From positions 1 through 64,000 of the forward strand of contig NZ_CABHOL010000017.1 in NCBI RefSeq assembly GCF_902168135.1: 64,000 nucleotides of DNA. Direction: 5' to 3'. The first letter of the stretch is position 1; each line of letters starts with the position of its first letter. The notes under the pieces are model-generated. The model ran no database searches. It saw only the letters and a list, made by a program, of their open reading frames with translations, and had not been told where the DNA came from. The DNA comes from an uncultured Fluviicola sp. GTDB lineage: Bacteria > Bacteroidota > Bacteroidia > Flavobacteriales_D > Crocinitomicaceae. The position numbers were made by a program, and so were the translations under genes. Shown here piece after piece: positions 7,331 through 16,872 of the stretch.

Positions 7331-9400
7331 CCTCAACTTCATCAACAAATAAGAAAATACCAGGGCATTGGATTTGGCGCTTTGTTCATTGGTCGATGAG
7401 CCTGCGTGTCCGCCTTCGGTGTTTTCGTAGTAATAGGTTTTGTACCCCAATTCATTCATTTTAGCGGCCATTTTTCGGGCATGCCCAGGGTGAACACGGT
7501 CGTCGCGGGTAGAGGTCGTGAAGAAAACTTCCGGGTAATTCATTCCCGGTTTCAGGTTTTGGTAAGGAGAATATTTCTGAATGTATGCCCATTCTTCCGG
7601 AATGTCCGGATTTCCATATTCACCCATCCAGCTGGCTCCGGCCAATAATTTGTTGAAACGCTGCATGTCCAAAAGCGGAACCTGGCAAACAACCGCGTTG
7701 TAAAGGTCCGGGCGCTGCGTAAACGCTACTCCGACCAGTAAACCGCCGTTACTTCCACCGGTAATGCCCAGGTGTTTCGGAGAAGTGATTTTTTTAGCAA
7801 TCAAATCTTCCGAAACAGCAAATAAATCGTCAAACACATTCTGGCGCTTTTCCTTGATCCCGTCCTGGTGCCATTTCGGACCGAACTCGCCGCCTCCGCG
7901 AATGTTAGCAATGACGAAAACACCGCCTTTGTCCAACCAGGAATTCCCGTAAGTGGACATGTAAAAAGGCTGATAGGAAACTTCAAAACCACCGTAAGCA
8001 AGGACCAGCGTGGGATTCGTTCCATCGGTTTTAAGATCTTTTGAAGCCACCACGAAGTAGGGCACCATCGTTCCGTCTTTTGATTTTGCCTTAAACTGCT
8101 TGACTTCGTATTTGCCCGCATCAAAATAGGAGGGAAGTGACTGGCTGGACTTAAATGTATTGTTTCCGGCATCAGCAATATACAAAGTAGTCGGAGTAAT
8201 GAAGTTTTCGTACTCAAAGAAATACTGGTCTGAAAGCTCGGCAGTTGACAGGATTGCAATCGTTCCGAATTCCGGAGCTTTTACTTTTTCACTGCTCCAT
8301 TTTCCATTGTCGAAGGAGTAAATGTACAACTGGCTGGTTACGTTGGTCAACAGGTTAATCAGTACTTTGTTTTTTGTCGTTGAGACTTCTGAAATGCTTG
8401 AAAATTCATCCGGTTGAATGATTAACTGAACTTCCTTTATTCCCGTTAAAAGTTTGGTGAAGTTTACACTTAAAAGTGCGCCGTTTTGATAGGTTTTGGA
8501 ATTGACTGTCCAATCGGATTTCAGTTGGATGATCAACTGATCGTTCAGTAAACCATTGATCCCGCAGTCTTCAGGAATATCAAGCGTAACAATTTTGTTA
8601 TTGATCCAGATGAGCTTTTTGGAAGTAAAGAAGGTGGGAGCCTGTGAAATGAAGGTATAGATTTTATCGCCGTCTCTCAGAGTTCCACCCCAGGTACCAA
8701 CATCCGACTGCTGGCCTTCATAGATCAACCTGGCGTCTTTCAATAATGTACCGCGTTTCCAGATCTTCACCTGGTTCGGGTAGCCTGAAGTGGTCATGGT
8801 TCCTTCGCCGAAATCGGTTGAAACGCACAAAGTATTTTCGTCAATGTAACTGGCTTCCCCTTTTGCCTCATCGATTTGGAATCCGTCAGCGATAAATTGT
8901 TTTTTTCCGGCGTCAAATTCTTTGATAAATACCGCGTCGCCGCCACCATTGGAAAGCTGAACGAGGAATCGATTGTCGGAACCATGCAGGGCAGAAACGC
9001 CTTTGTAAACCCATTTGATGTTGTCTTTTTTGGACAATTCGTCAAAATCCAGGAGAATGTCCCAGTTCATTTTTCCAGTGGTGTAGTCCGTCAAAAGGCA
9101 TCTTCTCCAGATTCCACGCTCGTGGTCTTTGTCTTTCCAAAAATTGTAAACATACTTTCCGCGAATTCCCGGGTAAACAATCTTTTCGGAAGAATTGGAA
9201 ATCTCCAGACTTTTGTCGTAGATGAACTGGTAGTCTTTCTCCTTGCTTAAACGGTCAAGGGTGGCTTTGTTCTGAGCCGCTACGAATTCGAGTGCTTTTT
9301 CGCTTTCCACTTCTTCCAGCCAAAGGTATTTGTCTTCCTGTGCCTGGATTGTTGGAGTGATTCCGAGGATTGTCATGAGAATAAGAGGATATTTTGTCAT
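7328..9400 (-). CDS. prolyl oligopeptidase family serine peptidase (S9A), exported
   Basis: The protein has 690 residues with a short signal peptide (LILMTILGITPTIQAQ). An N-terminal propeller of about residues 70-430 precedes the alpha/beta-hydrolase domain. The catalytic Ser lies in GITGGSNGGLLVG, the Asp in TTSTRDDRVHPGHA and the His in ENTEGGHAG, all in the expected order. The length matches the family (about 700 residues). It cleaves short peptides after proline, probably in the periplasm, for peptide use or turnover. It is followed after 54 bp by the kinase-thg1 pair on the same strand. Confidence 0.93.
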   Translation of the reverse strand: MTKYPLILMTILGITPTIQAQEDKYLWLEEVESEKALEFVAAQNKATLDRLSKEKDYQFIYDKSLEISNSSEKIVYPGIRGKYVYNFWKDKDHERGIWRRCLLTDYTTGKMNWDILLDFDELSKKDNIKWVYKGVSALHGSDNRFLVQLSNGGGDAVFIKEFDAGKKQFIADGFQIDEAKGEASYIDENTLCVSTDFGEGTMTTSGYPNQVKIWKRGTLLKDARLIYEGQQSDVGTWGGTLRDGDKIYTFISQAPTFFTSKKLIWINNKIVTLDIPEDCGINGLLNDQLIIQLKSDWTVNSKTYQNGALLSVNFTKLLTGIKEVQLIIQPDEFSSISEVSTTKNKVLINLLTNVTSQLYIYSFDNGKWSSEKVKAPEFGTIAILSTAELSDQYFFEYENFITPTTLYIADAGNNTFKSSQSLPSYFDAGKYEVKQFKAKSKDGTMVPYFVVASKDLKTDGTNPTLVLAYGGFEVSYQPFYMSTYGNSWLDKGGVFVIANIRGGGEFGPKWHQDGIKEKRQNVFDDLFAVSEDLIAKKITSPKHLGITGGSNGGLLVGVAFTQRPDLYNAVVCQVPLLDMQRFNKLLAGASWMGEYGNPDIPEEWAYIQKYSPYQNLKPGMNYPEVFFTTSTRDDRVHPGHARKMAAKMNELGYKTYYYENTEGGHAGSSTNEQSAKSNALVFSYLLMKLR

Positions 9401-9521
9401 GGTACTGTTTTTAGATGTGGTTTATGAATCGTGGTAAAGCTGTTAATTGTAAGCGGATACAATATACGGATAAATAGAAGTAAATAATAGTGCGGGAAAG
9501 AAAAACCAGATTTCTAAGACT

Positions 9522-10196
9522 TCATTTTCTTGACTTTCCGAAAAATAGCTTTGAAAAAACACTTGTTTTACTACTGTTTTTCACTAGTCTTTGCCGCTTT
9601 AAAATTTCGTCTCGGGCCAGTTGGTAGTAAGTTGTATTACTCACCGAAAATCCTCCAGAGTTTTTTTTGCTTATTTCCGTTTCAGCCAATTTCATCGCTT
9701 TATCAAGTTGGTCGATTCGAATTAAACAAGTCACCAAAAGAGGCATAATTGATGTTTGTTCAGCTTGTAATTCAAGATGGTTTATAAATGTTTGCAAATC
9801 AGTAATATGTTCCAATTTGGCTATGTGTTGATTTACTTTTTGAAGAACGGATTCAAATGCCAATTCAGGTTTATTCGGATCAATAACCTCTATCCAATTA
9901 GCAATAGGACACCCTTTTAAGACCCATGCTCCGATAATCCGGAAACTCATCGGTTGTTGTTTATTTTCAGGTAAACTGACAATTTCCCAGAATAACAGGT
10001 CTATATCGGCAGGTTTAAATTCCAGATAGATAACAACCTCATTTTTTTTGTTCACCTTCATACACGAAAAAGAAAATAGAAGGTCTCCTTTTTGTTGAAA
10101 GTTTGCCCAGGCAGATCGTTTCCACTTTTCTTTCCTGAAAATTTGCTTGCCAATATTAAGCCATTCTTTTTCAGTTGTTTTTTCTCCGAAAGCCAT
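9522..10196 (-). CDS. hypothetical protein, 224 aa
   Basis: I do not recognise this family. It is a soluble, lysine-rich protein without a signal peptide. The first half is a mixed alpha/beta segment (VVIYLEFKPADIDLLFWEIV, then MSFRIIGAWVLKG). The second half is helical and could form TPR-like hairpins (LVTCLIRIDQLDKAMKLAET). The C-terminus is very basic (KLFFGKSRK). It starts 8 bp after the stop of the transglutaminase-like gene, so the two are probably co-transcribed and may work together. Confidence 0.65.
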   Translation of the reverse strand: MAFGEKTTEKEWLNIGKQIFRKEKWKRSAWANFQQKGDLLFSFSCMKVNKKNEVVIYLEFKPADIDLLFWEIVSLPENKQQPMSFRIIGAWVLKGCPIANWIEVIDPNKPELAFESVLQKVNQHIAKLEHITDLQTFINHLELQAEQTSIMPLLVTCLIRIDQLDKAMKLAETEISKKNSGGFSVSNTTYYQLARDEILKRQRLVKNSSKTSVFSKLFFGKSRK

Positions 10197-10204
10197 GGTT
10201 TAAG

Positions 10205-11080
10205 TTAGTCCAGCAAACTCCGCAATTCTATCAGCTCATTCACCTTTTCCAGGTTTCCTACCTGCTGGAAAGAAGAGACCAGGTTGGTCAGCATGCGGCG
10301 GATAATGTCCGAATTGGAGCAGGGTTGAAAGTGACTCGCCTGCGGGGCAACCTGTATGCTCGACAAGAACTGAACAATGTCGTCTTTTTGAAGCATGCTT
10401 CCTTTGGAAAATGCGTTGATGTAGAACAAAACCCCGTATTCATTTCCGTTCGAGATAAACTGGTTCACTCCATTGTTGTCCATATAAGCCAGCACGAAAT
10501 GGTTGGGAAGGTTTACTCCGTAAATAGGAAGTTTTAATTCCTGGGCAATAATACTGTAAAGAATACTCAGGCTCAGCGGATTTCCTTTCTTAGTCTCAAT
10601 CACCGTATTCAGGAAAGAATTCAGCGGTGAGTTGTAATTCTTGGAATTTCCGGAGAAACCGTATTGCCCGAAAAGGACTTTATTGATAATACGGATTGAT
10701 TCGAAAGCGGTCATGTTCGGGTTCAGTTCCAGCCAGCAATCCCTGCGGACACGTTCAATGAACTCGTAAATATGCTTCTCGTCTAAACCGGGATATTGGT
10801 ATTTTGCCACAATGATGGCACCTTTCAGTAAATCTTTGGTAGAACTATGGTACCAGGAAACCAGCTGGCGTTTGCATTCTTCGAATTGGATTTCGTGGAT
10901 CAGGGTCTCAATACGCGACTGGAAAAGCAATCCGTAATCTTTTTCTTCCCAGGAAGATTCCAACAACTGCACTGCATCCGGTCCTATCTCCAGTAAGCGA
11001 TCTCTTACATGCGCATAAACTTGCTCATCCGGATCATCCATGAGTGCAATTAGGGCTTGTAAAGATTTGAGATCTTTCAT
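10205..11080 (-). CDS. SirB1/transglutaminase-like superfamily protein
   Basis: The protein has 291 residues. The C-terminal half matches the Transglut_core2 (SirB1-type) pattern: NTVIETKKGNPLSLSILYSI, then PIYGVNLPNHFVLAYMD with the conserved PxHF. The first 70 residues (LMDDPDEQVYAHVRDRLLEI) are HEAT-like. The function of this family in Bacteroidetes is not established. No signal peptide is visible, so it is probably cytoplasmic. A TATCTTTG -7 box (11085-11092) lies only 4 nt before the ATG, so the message may be leaderless. Confidence 0.8.
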   Translation of the reverse strand: MKDLKSLQALIALMDDPDEQVYAHVRDRLLEIGPDAVQLLESSWEEKDYGLLFQSRIETLIHEIQFEECKRQLVSWYHSSTKDLLKGAIIVAKYQYPGLDEKHIYEFIERVRRDCWLELNPNMTAFESIRIINKVLFGQYGFSGNSKNYNSPLNSFLNTVIETKKGNPLSLSILYSIIAQELKLPIYGVNLPNHFVLAYMDNNGVNQFISNGNEYGVLFYINAFSKGSMLQKDDIVQFLSSIQVAPQASHFQPCSNSDIIRRMLTNLVSSFQQVGNLEKVNELIELRSLLD

Positions 11081-11084
11081 GTAA

Positions 11085-11092
11085 CAAAGATA
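11085..11092 (-). promoter_or_regulatory. -7 box TATCTTTG, 4 nt from the start codon
   Basis: This matches TAnnTTTG on the minus strand. With the usual spacing, transcription would begin at or next to the ATG at 11080. No good -33 TTTG was found. Confidence 0.45.
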
Positions 11093-11321
11093 TAGGAAGC
11101 TGAATTCGGATTTTGAATTCTTTCGTTGAAACTATTAATACTGGAATGTGAACAACGAATTAAAACGATGTAAACAGCTTGGTTTTGCTCAGAAAAGAAT
11201 TCGAATAGGTGTAACTTTTTGTCAAATAATCGATTAAAAGTGATATTTACTCATTTAACCCCAAAACGTTTGGTATGTTATTTGTTATCAACGATATTCG
11301 CATCACTAAAACTACAGCACA

Positions 11322-12173
11322 ATGAAACGTCTATTAATTTTCAGCCTTTCTTTAGCGGCACTTGCACAAGTTGTATCTTGTAAGAAAACAAAATGGGAAT
11401 ACGATGAAAGTAATGCCCCAAAAACCAACGCAATCGTAGAAAATGCTTTTGCTGAAATGGCAAGTATGTCAGATCAGGCTTACGAGGGCGGGGACTTCGT
11501 TTACGGGATCGACAAGCCGATTATCCGTTACCAGGACAAACACACAGTTACTGAGTCCGAAAAAGCAAATTGTAATGTGATCATTACTATTGATACCATC
11601 GGTTCACAAGATACCATTACGATCGATTGGGGAAACACCAATTGTACTTGTAATGACCAAAAACAACGCCGTGGTAAGTTGATCATTTCTTACAACGGAC
11701 CTTATTACAACCAGGGAACAATTATCCGATATACTCCGGTTAATTACTATGTAAACAACCACAAAGTAGAAGGATTGATGACTGTTGAGAATATGGGGGC
11801 AAACGGACAGGGACAGCCTTATTTCAATGTCAGCATCAATGGTGTGGTGACTTTGGCTACCGGTGAGATCGCAACCTATGTTTCATCTCAGGTCAGAACA
11901 TTTACAAACGGATATACGACACATTTGTGGATTTACGATGACGAATGGGATGTTACCGGAACAGCTACCGCACAAGTGGTGAACGGAGACGGATATGTGG
12001 CGAATATTACAAGCCCATTGCATGTGAAGGTAGGATGTCCTTACATCACAAAAGGAACTCTTGAAATTACTCCAACCGGAAAATCAATGCGCAAGATTGA
12101 TTACGGATCCGGAACTTGCGACGGAACGTTCACGATCGAGATCAACGGACATACGTATACGATTACGTATTAA
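11322..12173 (+). CDS. hypothetical lipoprotein, 283 aa
   Basis: The signal sequence MKRLLIFSLSLAALAQVVSC ends in a lipobox cysteine at residue 20, so this is probably a lipidated periplasmic or outer-membrane protein. The mature part is rich in Thr, Asn, Gly and Tyr and appears to be all beta strands. A four-cysteine set (ANCNVI, NCTCND, VGCPYI, SGTCDG) could form disulfides. I do not recognise the family. It stands alone, convergent with moxR, and a perfect palindrome separates the two. Confidence 0.75.
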   Translation: MKRLLIFSLSLAALAQVVSCKKTKWEYDESNAPKTNAIVENAFAEMASMSDQAYEGGDFVYGIDKPIIRYQDKHTVTESEKANCNVIITIDTIGSQDTITIDWGNTNCTCNDQKQRRGKLIISYNGPYYNQGTIIRYTPVNYYVNNHKVEGLMTVENMGANGQGQPYFNVSINGVVTLATGEIATYVSSQVRTFTNGYTTHLWIYDDEWDVTGTATAQVVNGDGYVANITSPLHVKVGCPYITKGTLEITPTGKSMRKIDYGSGTCDGTFTIEINGHTYTITY

Positions 12174-12192
12174 TACATCCGGTATTCATATA

Positions 12193-12239
12193 AAAAACGT
12201 AGGGGCGTCTCGGTTTAACCGAGACGCCCCTACGTTTTT
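12193..12239. terminator. 47-bp perfect palindrome (GTAGGGGCG family), bidirectional terminator
   Basis: There are 23-nt arms around a single central base, with core GTAGGGGCGTCTCGGTT and outer A5/T5 runs. It lies exactly between the convergent stops of the lipoprotein and moxR genes. The A-tract before and T-tract after fit a terminator in both directions. Related palindromes are at 16815-16858, 20578-20605 and 46148-46185. Confidence 0.75.
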
Positions 12240-12252
12240 ATTTAATATTGAA

Positions 12253-13215
12253 TTACTGGCTCTTCATCAATTCTGTAATCAATCGGTCATTGGAGAAACC
12301 TTCGGCTTCTGCCCGGTAGTTTCGAACGATACGATGTCTCAGGATCGGCAGAGCTACTGCTTTCACATCATCGATATCAGGAGAAAAACGTCCGTGTAAC
12401 GCTGCGTGGCATTTTGCTCCAACGATTAAGTATTGTGATGCTCTCGGACCTGCTCCCCAGGAAATAAAGTCTTTGGTCAATTGCGGCGCCATAGGATTGT
12501 CCTTTCGCGTCTTTGCAACCAGTTTTACGGCATATTCCAATACATTATCAGGAACCGGAATACGTCGGATCAATTCCTGGTATTCGGCAATTTTTTCGCC
12601 GGAAACGATCTGTTTCAATTGGATTTTCGTGTCTGAAGTCGTGCTTTTTACAATCGCGAGTTCTTCTACAAATGTCGGATAGTCTACCCAGATGTTGAAC
12701 ATAAAACGGTCCAATTGAGCTTCAGGCAGGGGATAAGTTCCTTCCTGTTCAATCGGGTTTTGTGTTGCCAATACAAAGAATGGGTGCGGAAGCGTGTAGG
12801 TTGTTCCGGCAGCAGTTACTCTTCGTTCCTGCATAGCTTCCAACAATGCTGATTGCGTTTTTGGAGGCGTACGGTTGATCTCATCGGCCAAAATGATATT
12901 GTTGAACAATGGCCCTTTAATGAATTTGAACTGGCGGCTTTCGTCCAGGATTTCAGAACCAATAATATCCGAAGGCATTAGATCGGGAGTAAACTGAACT
13001 CTGTTGAAAGATAGTCCGAGTGTATCGGCAATGGTGTTGACCAAAAGTGTTTTTGCCAAGCCGGGAACACCGACAAGCAAACAGTGCCCGCGGGAGAAAA
13101 TAGAGATCAATACCTGATCAACTACTTCTTCCTGGCCAACAATTACCTGGTGAATTTCGTTTTTAAGTGCTTTGTAGTCTTTTACCAGTTGTTCAATAGC
13201 AGCGACGTCTGACAT
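12253..13215 (-). CDS. MoxR family AAA+ ATPase
   Basis: The protein has 320 residues, the normal size for MoxR. Walker A is GVPGLAKT. Walker B lies in NIILADEINRTPPKTQSALL. Sensor and arginine elements follow in FFVLATQNPIEQEGTYPLPE and AQLDRFMF. MoxR ATPases act as chaperones that insert cofactors or remodel partners, usually together with DUF58 and VWA-domain proteins. None of those partners is present here. The gene starts 17 bp after the surA-like stop, so it probably belongs to that transcript. Confidence 0.93.
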   Translation of the reverse strand: MSDVAAIEQLVKDYKALKNEIHQVIVGQEEVVDQVLISIFSRGHCLLVGVPGLAKTLLVNTIADTLGLSFNRVQFTPDLMPSDIIGSEILDESRQFKFIKGPLFNNIILADEINRTPPKTQSALLEAMQERRVTAAGTTYTLPHPFFVLATQNPIEQEGTYPLPEAQLDRFMFNIWVDYPTFVEELAIVKSTTSDTKIQLKQIVSGEKIAEYQELIRRIPVPDNVLEYAVKLVAKTRKDNPMAPQLTKDFISWGAGPRASQYLIVGAKCHAALHGRFSPDIDDVKAVALPILRHRIVRNYRAEAEGFSNDRLITELMKSQ

Positions 13216-13232
13216 AGTTTTATAGTTTTTCT

Positions 13233-14612
13233 TTAAGGTGCTTTAGGAACCCACTGATTTTCAAAAGTGCAATTTTTGAAAGAATCATCAATGCGGATAT
13301 ATGCAGTTGAAATTTTGGTTTTCGTCCATTTGGCGATTGCCTGTTGTTTCTTTTGTTCCAAAGCCATCATGCGGAAAAGGTTGTAGTCATCCTTCAAATT
13401 ACCGACATGCGGCATCGTGCGCTCAGCTACACGTACAATACGGATCGCTTCTTTGCGTTCGTTGAAGTCGTAATATAAAAGCGGTGCAGTGACCTGGTTC
13501 AATTCCAACCCGTCTGTTAACTGGAACATCATGGGATCTACCTGGTTCACTTGTTCCACGCTCCATTTGATTTCTCCGGTTATCGGGTTTGTAATGTAAC
13601 CGTTGTTTTCTTTGGTGTTTGCATCGTTGGAATAGATTTTCACAGCATCCTCCCAGGTTACTTTATTTTCTTTGAGTTCACTATAACACTTTTCCATTCG
13701 CTTGCTGGAAGCGTCCAGGTTGTCCAGGCTGAATTTCGGAGCGATCAGGATGTGGTTAACAATGTAATCGTCTCCCTTTCTTTCGATCAACTGCATGAAG
13801 TGGTAACCGAATTCTGTTTCGAATACTTCACTGATCTCACCCACTTTTAAGCTGTATGCTGTGGCTTCAAACGGTTTTACCATTGCTCCGCGAGTAGCCT
13901 CAATGCGTCCGCAGGCTTTGGCACTTCCGGGATCTTCCGAATAAAAAGCTGCGGCTGAACAAAAGCTTGTTTTCCCGGATGCAACTTGTTTCCGGATGTC
14001 AGAGATTTGTTTGTAAGCAATTTCCTTATCATTTTTTGTAATGGCCGGGAAAATAGCGATTTGCTGGAAAGAAAGCTGCGAATTGATATAAGGCAGACTG
14101 TCTTTTGGAATGGAATTGAAAAAGGTTTCGACTTCCATTGGGGAAACATCAATGGTGGCAGTAATTCCCCGCTCTACTTCCTGTCCCTGCATACGTTTTT
14201 TGATCGTAGCCCGGAATTCTTCTTTGATCTGAAGTTTTGTCTTTCCGTAAAATGATTCGATAGTAATGGGATTTCCTTTTTCATCTTTCACATTCTTCAT
14301 TTGACTTTCAATCAGGCGAAGTTTGTTTTCCATTTCTGCATCAACCTGTTCGTCGCTAATCTGAATAGAATCCAGTTCTGCCTGGTTGACCAAAAGGAAA
14401 TTATAGAGCATTTGTTCCAGAATGGCACATTCGTCAATGTCCTGGTCCGTCACTCCATTCTGCTTCATGGATTGTTTTTGTCCCTCAATTTCAGAATGAA
14501 GCACAATGTTATCACCCACCTGAGCAACTACTTTATCAATGATTTTCGGTTGGGCAAAGGATTCGGTGAATGCCAATGTGAAGAATAAACTAAGGAATAT
14601 GCTGTATTTCAT
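13233..14612 (-). CDS. SurA-like periplasmic peptidyl-prolyl isomerase (parvulin)
   Basis: This is a periplasmic chaperone for outer-membrane proteins. The preferred start is the ATG at 14612, which gives the signal peptide MKYSIFLSLFFTLAFTESFA. The first six codons of the longer frame add nothing. An N-terminal SurA-like helical domain (residues about 25-170) is followed by a parvulin domain at about 170-280 (SFCSAAAFYSEDPGSAKACG, then FETEFGYHFMQLIERKGDDY). A second, more degenerate isomerase-like module follows. It lies between ppiD-like and moxR genes on one strand. Confidence 0.88.
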   Translation of the reverse strand: MKYSIFLSLFFTLAFTESFAQPKIIDKVVAQVGDNIVLHSEIEGQKQSMKQNGVTDQDIDECAILEQMLYNFLLVNQAELDSIQISDEQVDAEMENKLRLIESQMKNVKDEKGNPITIESFYGKTKLQIKEEFRATIKKRMQGQEVERGITATIDVSPMEVETFFNSIPKDSLPYINSQLSFQQIAIFPAITKNDKEIAYKQISDIRKQVASGKTSFCSAAAFYSEDPGSAKACGRIEATRGAMVKPFEATAYSLKVGEISEVFETEFGYHFMQLIERKGDDYIVNHILIAPKFSLDNLDASSKRMEKCYSELKENKVTWEDAVKIYSNDANTKENNGYITNPITGEIKWSVEQVNQVDPMMFQLTDGLELNQVTAPLLYYDFNERKEAIRIVRVAERTMPHVGNLKDDYNLFRMMALEQKKQQAIAKWTKTKISTAYIRIDDSFKNCTFENQWVPKAP

Positions 14613-14719
14613 GTTGTTTTTGTCAAGCAAATGAGTTGCTAATTTCGTGTTCTTTTTTGAGATTCAATCAATAACGCAAAGCAAATTACATTATTTTAAG
14701 AATTAACTGTTTTTTCCAA

Positions 14720-14750
14720 AAAGAAAAACCGGCATCGCCGGCTTTCTTTT
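14720..14750 (-). terminator. hairpin terminator after the ppiD-like gene
   Basis: The stem AACCGGC-ATC-GCCGGCTT is flanked by A- and T-rich tracts, 3 bp beyond the stop at 14753 on the minus strand. It probably uncouples this gene from surA downstream. Confidence 0.6.
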
Positions 14751-14752
14751 GA

Positions 14753-16708
14753 TTATTTTCCTAAACTATAAAGGACCTGTTCATGTATGACAATCGGATG
14801 CTTTTTGGCAATTTCAGTCAGCCATTCCTTTTCCAGGTAAGTCTGGTAATCCGAAGTTGCAGCTCCCTTTGCTTCAGCCATTGTTTTTTGAGTTGGTTCC
14901 AGGATTTCGTCTACTTTAACAATGTAGTACTTACCATCAAACACATACGCCGGATTCACTCCTTTTTTCAGGTCATGTCCTTTTAGGTAAGGGGTAGATT
15001 CCACTTCGAATTTTCCGGTTCTCACACGCAGATTTAACTCGGAATCTTTATTGATTGTATTGATAACCGTGCGTGAAGAGATGGTGTCATTTTTCAGCAT
15101 TACAGCTACCTTCTTAGAGATGTCTTCAGTAGAACATTCGTAGATATAAGCGTTATATCTTTTTCCCCAGGTGTAGTTTGCATTGTGGCCTTCGAAGAAT
15201 GTTTTCAATCCTGAAGTGTCTTTGATGGCTTTATTCCAAACTTTATCTGACATGATCTCATACAATAAGATACCGTCGTGGTATTCCTGCATCAAAGCTT
15301 TGAAATCCGGGTACTTGCTGTCTAATTTGCTTTCTTCATAAGCAAGGATCTCGCTGTTCTGCCAGGCTGCATATTGTTTTTTAACCAATGCATGTGCATC
15401 CATGTTTCTGTAAGTTCTGAAATTCTTTTGAAGGTATGAAGCGAACTCTTTTTGTGTAAACGCTTTTTTGTCCAAAGTGAACATGGCTGTATTTGTCTTC
15501 AGCTTATCCGCATTCCAGGTTCCTTTGTAGTAATTGGTGTCGATGTTTTGTACGAACCATTTGCTGGTTTTGCTGTAACTGTCCTTGAAAGCATAGGTCT
15601 TCTTCAATTTCTCGATGAATGACTGCTGTGTTACAACAGAACGTTCGTCTTTATTGACTTTCCCCTGGATTTCTTTTTTCAATTCTTCGAAACTGCGCAA
15701 TGGAGTTAAGTCCAGACGCTTAATGATGTGGTATCCGAAGGCTGTTTGAACCGGTTGTGAAACATCACCGTTTGCTTTTAGCTGGAATGCAGCTTCTTCG
15801 AATTCCGGTACCATGCGTGTAGTGGTTCCTGTTCCGAACAACGGCAGTTCGCCTCCTTTTTCAGCTGTTTGTGAATCGTCTGAGAATTCACTTGCCAATT
15901 TTTCGAAGGATTCACCTGCCTGAAGTTTAGCGTAGATTTCATCCACTTTTTTATGAGCCGATTCGATGTCTTCCGCACTTGCATCTTTTCCGGTCGCAAC
16001 CATGATGTGCGCCGCTTTCATCGTACCTCTTGCCGGTCGCATGTCGATGACTTTCAAAATGTGGTAACCGAATTTGGTGCGTACCGGATCGGAGATTTTT
16101 CCGATCGGTGTATTGTATGCAGCTTCCTCAAATTGGTAAACCATCTGGAATGCCGTAAAATAACCTAAATCACCGCCGTTTCTAACAGCAGAAGGATCGT
16201 CTGAGCCATTCTTGCCTTTTGCAACGGTTGCAAAATCCTCACCGTTCTCAATGCGTTTCTTGATCGCCAGGATACGGTTGTATGCAGCAAGTGTATCTTC
16301 CGGGGACGCATTTTCAGCGACTTTAACCAGGATGTGTGCTGCATGAACTTCATTTTTCATGCGCTCATATGCTTGTTTCACCAGCGAGCTATTCTTTGTA
16401 GAATCAATCAGATAAGGTTGCGACAATTGTTTTCTGTAACCAGCCAATTCCTTTTTCAATTTAGGAATGGTGTCGTATCCGAGCGCTTCTGCTTCTGCAA
16501 CTTTCAGCTTGAATTTCTTGAATAATTCCATGTATTCATCCAACGCCTGTTTGTCGTATTTCGGATTTGGATTATTCTTTAAATAAATTTGTAAAAATTC
16601 GGATTTGGTAACCTTTTTACCGTCAATTTCCATGACAACATTGTCCGTTTGAGCGGTAGTATTTAGGGAAAATAGAATTCCTAAGGCTAATATTAGTTGT
16701 TTTTTCAT
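14753..16708 (-). CDS. two-domain parvulin peptidyl-prolyl isomerase (SurA/PpiD-like)
   Basis: The protein has 651 residues with the signal peptide MKKQLILALGILFSLNTTAQ. Two clear parvulin domains occur at about residues 117-225 (HAAHILVKVAENASPEDTLA, GGDLGYFTAFQMVYQFEEAA, TKFGYHILKVIDMRPARG) and about 228-335 (KAAHIMVATGKDASAEDIES, GGELPLFGTGTTTRMVPEFE, TAFGYHIIKRLD). A further 300-residue region has no recognised fold. It probably helps fold or deliver outer-membrane and T9SS client proteins in the periplasm. It lies downstream of guaB, separated by a palindrome. Confidence 0.88.
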   Translation of the reverse strand: MKKQLILALGILFSLNTTAQTDNVVMEIDGKKVTKSEFLQIYLKNNPNPKYDKQALDEYMELFKKFKLKVAEAEALGYDTIPKLKKELAGYRKQLSQPYLIDSTKNSSLVKQAYERMKNEVHAAHILVKVAENASPEDTLAAYNRILAIKKRIENGEDFATVAKGKNGSDDPSAVRNGGDLGYFTAFQMVYQFEEAAYNTPIGKISDPVRTKFGYHILKVIDMRPARGTMKAAHIMVATGKDASAEDIESAHKKVDEIYAKLQAGESFEKLASEFSDDSQTAEKGGELPLFGTGTTTRMVPEFEEAAFQLKANGDVSQPVQTAFGYHIIKRLDLTPLRSFEELKKEIQGKVNKDERSVVTQQSFIEKLKKTYAFKDSYSKTSKWFVQNIDTNYYKGTWNADKLKTNTAMFTLDKKAFTQKEFASYLQKNFRTYRNMDAHALVKKQYAAWQNSEILAYEESKLDSKYPDFKALMQEYHDGILLYEIMSDKVWNKAIKDTSGLKTFFEGHNANYTWGKRYNAYIYECSTEDISKKVAVMLKNDTISSRTVINTINKDSELNLRVRTGKFEVESTPYLKGHDLKKGVNPAYVFDGKYYIVKVDEILEPTQKTMAEAKGAATSDYQTYLEKEWLTEIAKKHPIVIHEQVLYSLGK

Positions 16709-16814
16709 GTATTGTTATACTTTATTCAAACCAAGAACGCCAAAAATAACACATTGTTTCGGCTTTGAAAGTAAAATCGAATGAATTAAGAAAAAATTAA
16801 GGTTTGTTTATTCA

Positions 16815-16858
16815 TAAACACAGTAGGGGCGGAAAATTTTCCGCCCCTACTGTGTTTA
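16815..16858. terminator. 44-bp perfect palindrome (GTAGGGGCG family)
   Basis: The core GTAGGGGCGGAAAA pairs with its complement without a loop, and the pairing continues outward through ACACA/TGTGT. It lies 14 bp past the guaB stop, so it probably ends the guaB transcript. The core is shared with 12193-12239 and 46148-46185, but the outer arms differ. Confidence 0.7.
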
Positions 16859-16872
16859 ATTTGTTTTAACGA

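Noticed and set aside
10175-10537. Plus-strand ORF opposite the transglutaminase-like gene
   Set aside because: It is a shadow of a real gene on the other strand, with no family features.
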